IMG/VR virus record: IMGVR_UViG_3300031578_000050
Coordinates: 1-51,571 of that record
Direction: 5' to 3' (one strand)
From: a virus
DNA length: 51,571 nt
Both the position numbers and the translations under genes were made by a program. Within the stretch, counting starts at the first letter, position 1. Each line of letters begins with the position of its first letter. The notes under the pieces were generated by a model that saw only the letters and a list, made by a program, of their open reading frames with translations, searched no databases and had not been told where the DNA came from. Below, one piece after another: positions 50,454-51,571 of the stretch.

Positions 50454-51571
50454 ACAAACCCATCCTGTATATCGTCATCATCGTCCAAATCGGCATACCC
50501 GCTATCTACCATCTCATCCTCTATTTCCTCTAGTAAAACGTCCCTTTCTGTATCATCTACATTGCGCTTCTTTCGAGGACTACGTATAGAAACCTTCCTT
50601 GCTACCCTGTCAATTGGCAATTGCGGGGGCGGACAACAACGCGCTACATCCCCAAATATTAATGATATATCACCTTCATACCAATTAAGCTCTCCATTTA
50701 TATATAACCCAAGCCCAGTATCAAATTTATATTTATTATTAAGAAGTTCTGAAATTCTATTTTGTAAATGCACCCACCCGTCTGGGAAGCACGTCATCAT
50801 CATTTGATTTCCCCAAGGATCGCTAAGAGCAACTTTAGCCATCACCTCACCATGAATTTTACTATCTTCTTTTTTAACCTTGAATTCAAAGAAGTTTCTC
50901 ACTTCCGCCTGTACCATAGTGATATGTTTGGTGTATTTACGCTGATCCTTTTCTGTCATATCCTCTGGAGGCGGGGGATGGATCTTAGACATCTTCTTGA
51001 AACTGGGAGCGCTTTTAGTAAAGAATCCGTTGTATACCTCAAATTTAGTACCAGTTAACCCCTCACCTAGATACTCCCGCTCCATTGCGTGTAATTCGGT
51101 AACTGACCACTCGCCTACATCTTCTGGCCACGGATACTTAAACTCCCCTCTAGTAGCTTCTGGTTTTTTCATATGCACCTGTATTTTCTTCTTAATATCA
51201 GAAGTATACAAGTACATCTGTTTACGCGTAAACCCGAATGAATCTAAACTACCGCTAGCTGCTAATGCTTGGATAGCGTCAGCACGAACCTTGCGACCAT
51301 CTGTTTTAAAAATGAAATCCTCAAAACTAGTAAACGGACGCTTGGCTAAAATCTCTGGAACAGCATCCTTGCCCATGTTTTTTAATGCATCCATACCGGT
51401 CATTAATGTATTATCATCAATAATAGTATACGTTGTATTAGATGTGTTAATATCTGGTGGGAGAATCTTAACTTTTAGTTGACGAATTTCTTCTTTTAAA
51501 TGAGCTATTTTATCTTTAGAGTTCTGTGCATTGGAATTTACTTCACTCATAAGGTTGGCTACTAAAAATTC
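50450..51571 (-). CDS. dnaE: DNA polymerase III alpha (DnaE)-type polymerase, C-terminal part, 5' end outside window
   Basis: The frame is open to the right edge, and the sequence EFLVANLMSEVNS continues the typical DnaE 'KAEFLAALLTSEM' helix, so the ATG at 51548-51550 is internal. Then 'LKEEIRQLKVKILPPDINTS' and 'TLMTGMDALKNMGKDAVPEI', the finger/HhH boundary of DnaE, 'PFTSFEDFIF', 'ALAASGSLDSFG' and an OB-like C-terminal domain. 373 aa are visible. The catalytic PHP/palm domains lie upstream, outside the window. Family function: replicative DNA synthesis. The C-terminus has an acidic tail (DDDDDIQDGFV). Fused versus split status of the polymerase cannot be judged here. Confidence 0.88.
   Translation of the reverse strand, partial: EFLVANLMSEVNSNAQNSKDKIAHLKEEIRQLKVKILPPDINTSNTTYTIIDDNTLMTGMDALKNMGKDAVPEILAKRPFTSFEDFIFKTDGRKVRADAIQALAASGSLDSFGFTRKQMYLYTSDIKKKIQVHMKKPEATRGEFKYPWPEDVGEWSVTELHAMEREYLGEGLTGTKFEVYNGFFTKSAPSFKKMSKIHPPPPEDMTEKDQRKYTKHITMVQAEVRNFFEFKVKKEDSKIHGEVMAKVALSDPWGNQMMMTCFPDGWVHLQNRISELLNNKYKFDTGLGLYINGELNWYEGDISLIFGDVARCCPPPQLPIDRVARKVSIRSPRKKRNVDDTERDVLLEEIEDEMVDSGYADLDDDDDIQDGFV

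Noticed and set aside
1-51571. tRNA genes, CRISPR arrays, integrase or IS elements
   Set aside because: No cloverleaf-like stretch with acceptor and TPsiC signatures was noticed, no regular spaced repeats beyond those listed, and no recombinase or transposase motifs. A tRNA scan was not run.

Overview
The window is part of a large, lytic-type tailed bacteriophage genome (Caudoviricetes). Every gene I can support is on the minus strand, so transcription runs from high to low coordinates. Genes are packed with ATGA, TAATG or GTGA overlaps and have Shine-Dalgarno sites such as GGAGG and AGGAG, so the host is a bacterium. The sequence does not let me name the host. Autonomous replication genes (DnaE-type polymerase, TOPRIM primase, RecA-like recombinase, gp32-like SSB, DnaJ) together with a long virion cluster point to a genome well over 100 kb. 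No tRNA, CRISPR array, integrase or insertion sequence was seen.

Layout in transcription order. (1) 51571-43474, replication and recombination: the C-terminal part of a DnaE polymerase (runs off the right edge), two zinc-ribbon ORFs, a recombinase with a small upstream partner, a gp32-like SSB, an endonuclease VII-like resolvase, a full-length DnaJ, a zinc protein, a TOPRIM primase and a sigma-region-4-like HTH protein; a clear terminator ends this block near 43430. (2) 43327-30451, packaging and portal block: several unknown virion-type proteins, a possible small terminase, a compact CCA-adding-type nucleotidyltransferase, the large terminase and the portal. (3) 30397-11866, head assembly: EP-repeat protein, a tyrosine/dual-specificity phosphatase-like protein, a small 45-aa ORF, a giant prohead protease-scaffold fusion, acidic/lysine-rich proteins, two decoration-like proteins and a 996-aa protein with a peptidoglycan-binding-like segment. 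(4) 11771-9768, the major capsid protein gene, split by a 984-nt group I intron that carries a LAGLIDADG endonuclease. (5) 9566-6568, an AT-rich two-gene cassette between two strong terminators: a tandem-HTH DNA methyltransferase-like protein and a tandem-HTH + LAGLIDADG + GNAT/DUF2156-like acyltransferase fusion. (6) 6482-1, neck/tail genes and a long tail-fibre gene that runs off the left edge.

The most unusual parts are the methyltransferase/endonuclease-acyltransferase cassette beside the capsid gene, which could be a mobile DNA-modification unit; the capsid intron, whose splice sites can be predicted to the base; a phosphatase, a CCA enzyme and a DnaJ encoded among the phage genes; and a recurrent hydrophobic-Val-Lys-x-Ala motif plus a recurrent helical-hairpin module spread over many otherwise unrelated head-cluster proteins. 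Functions of most virion-cluster ORFs are not recognisable from sequence alone and are described only by what can be seen.
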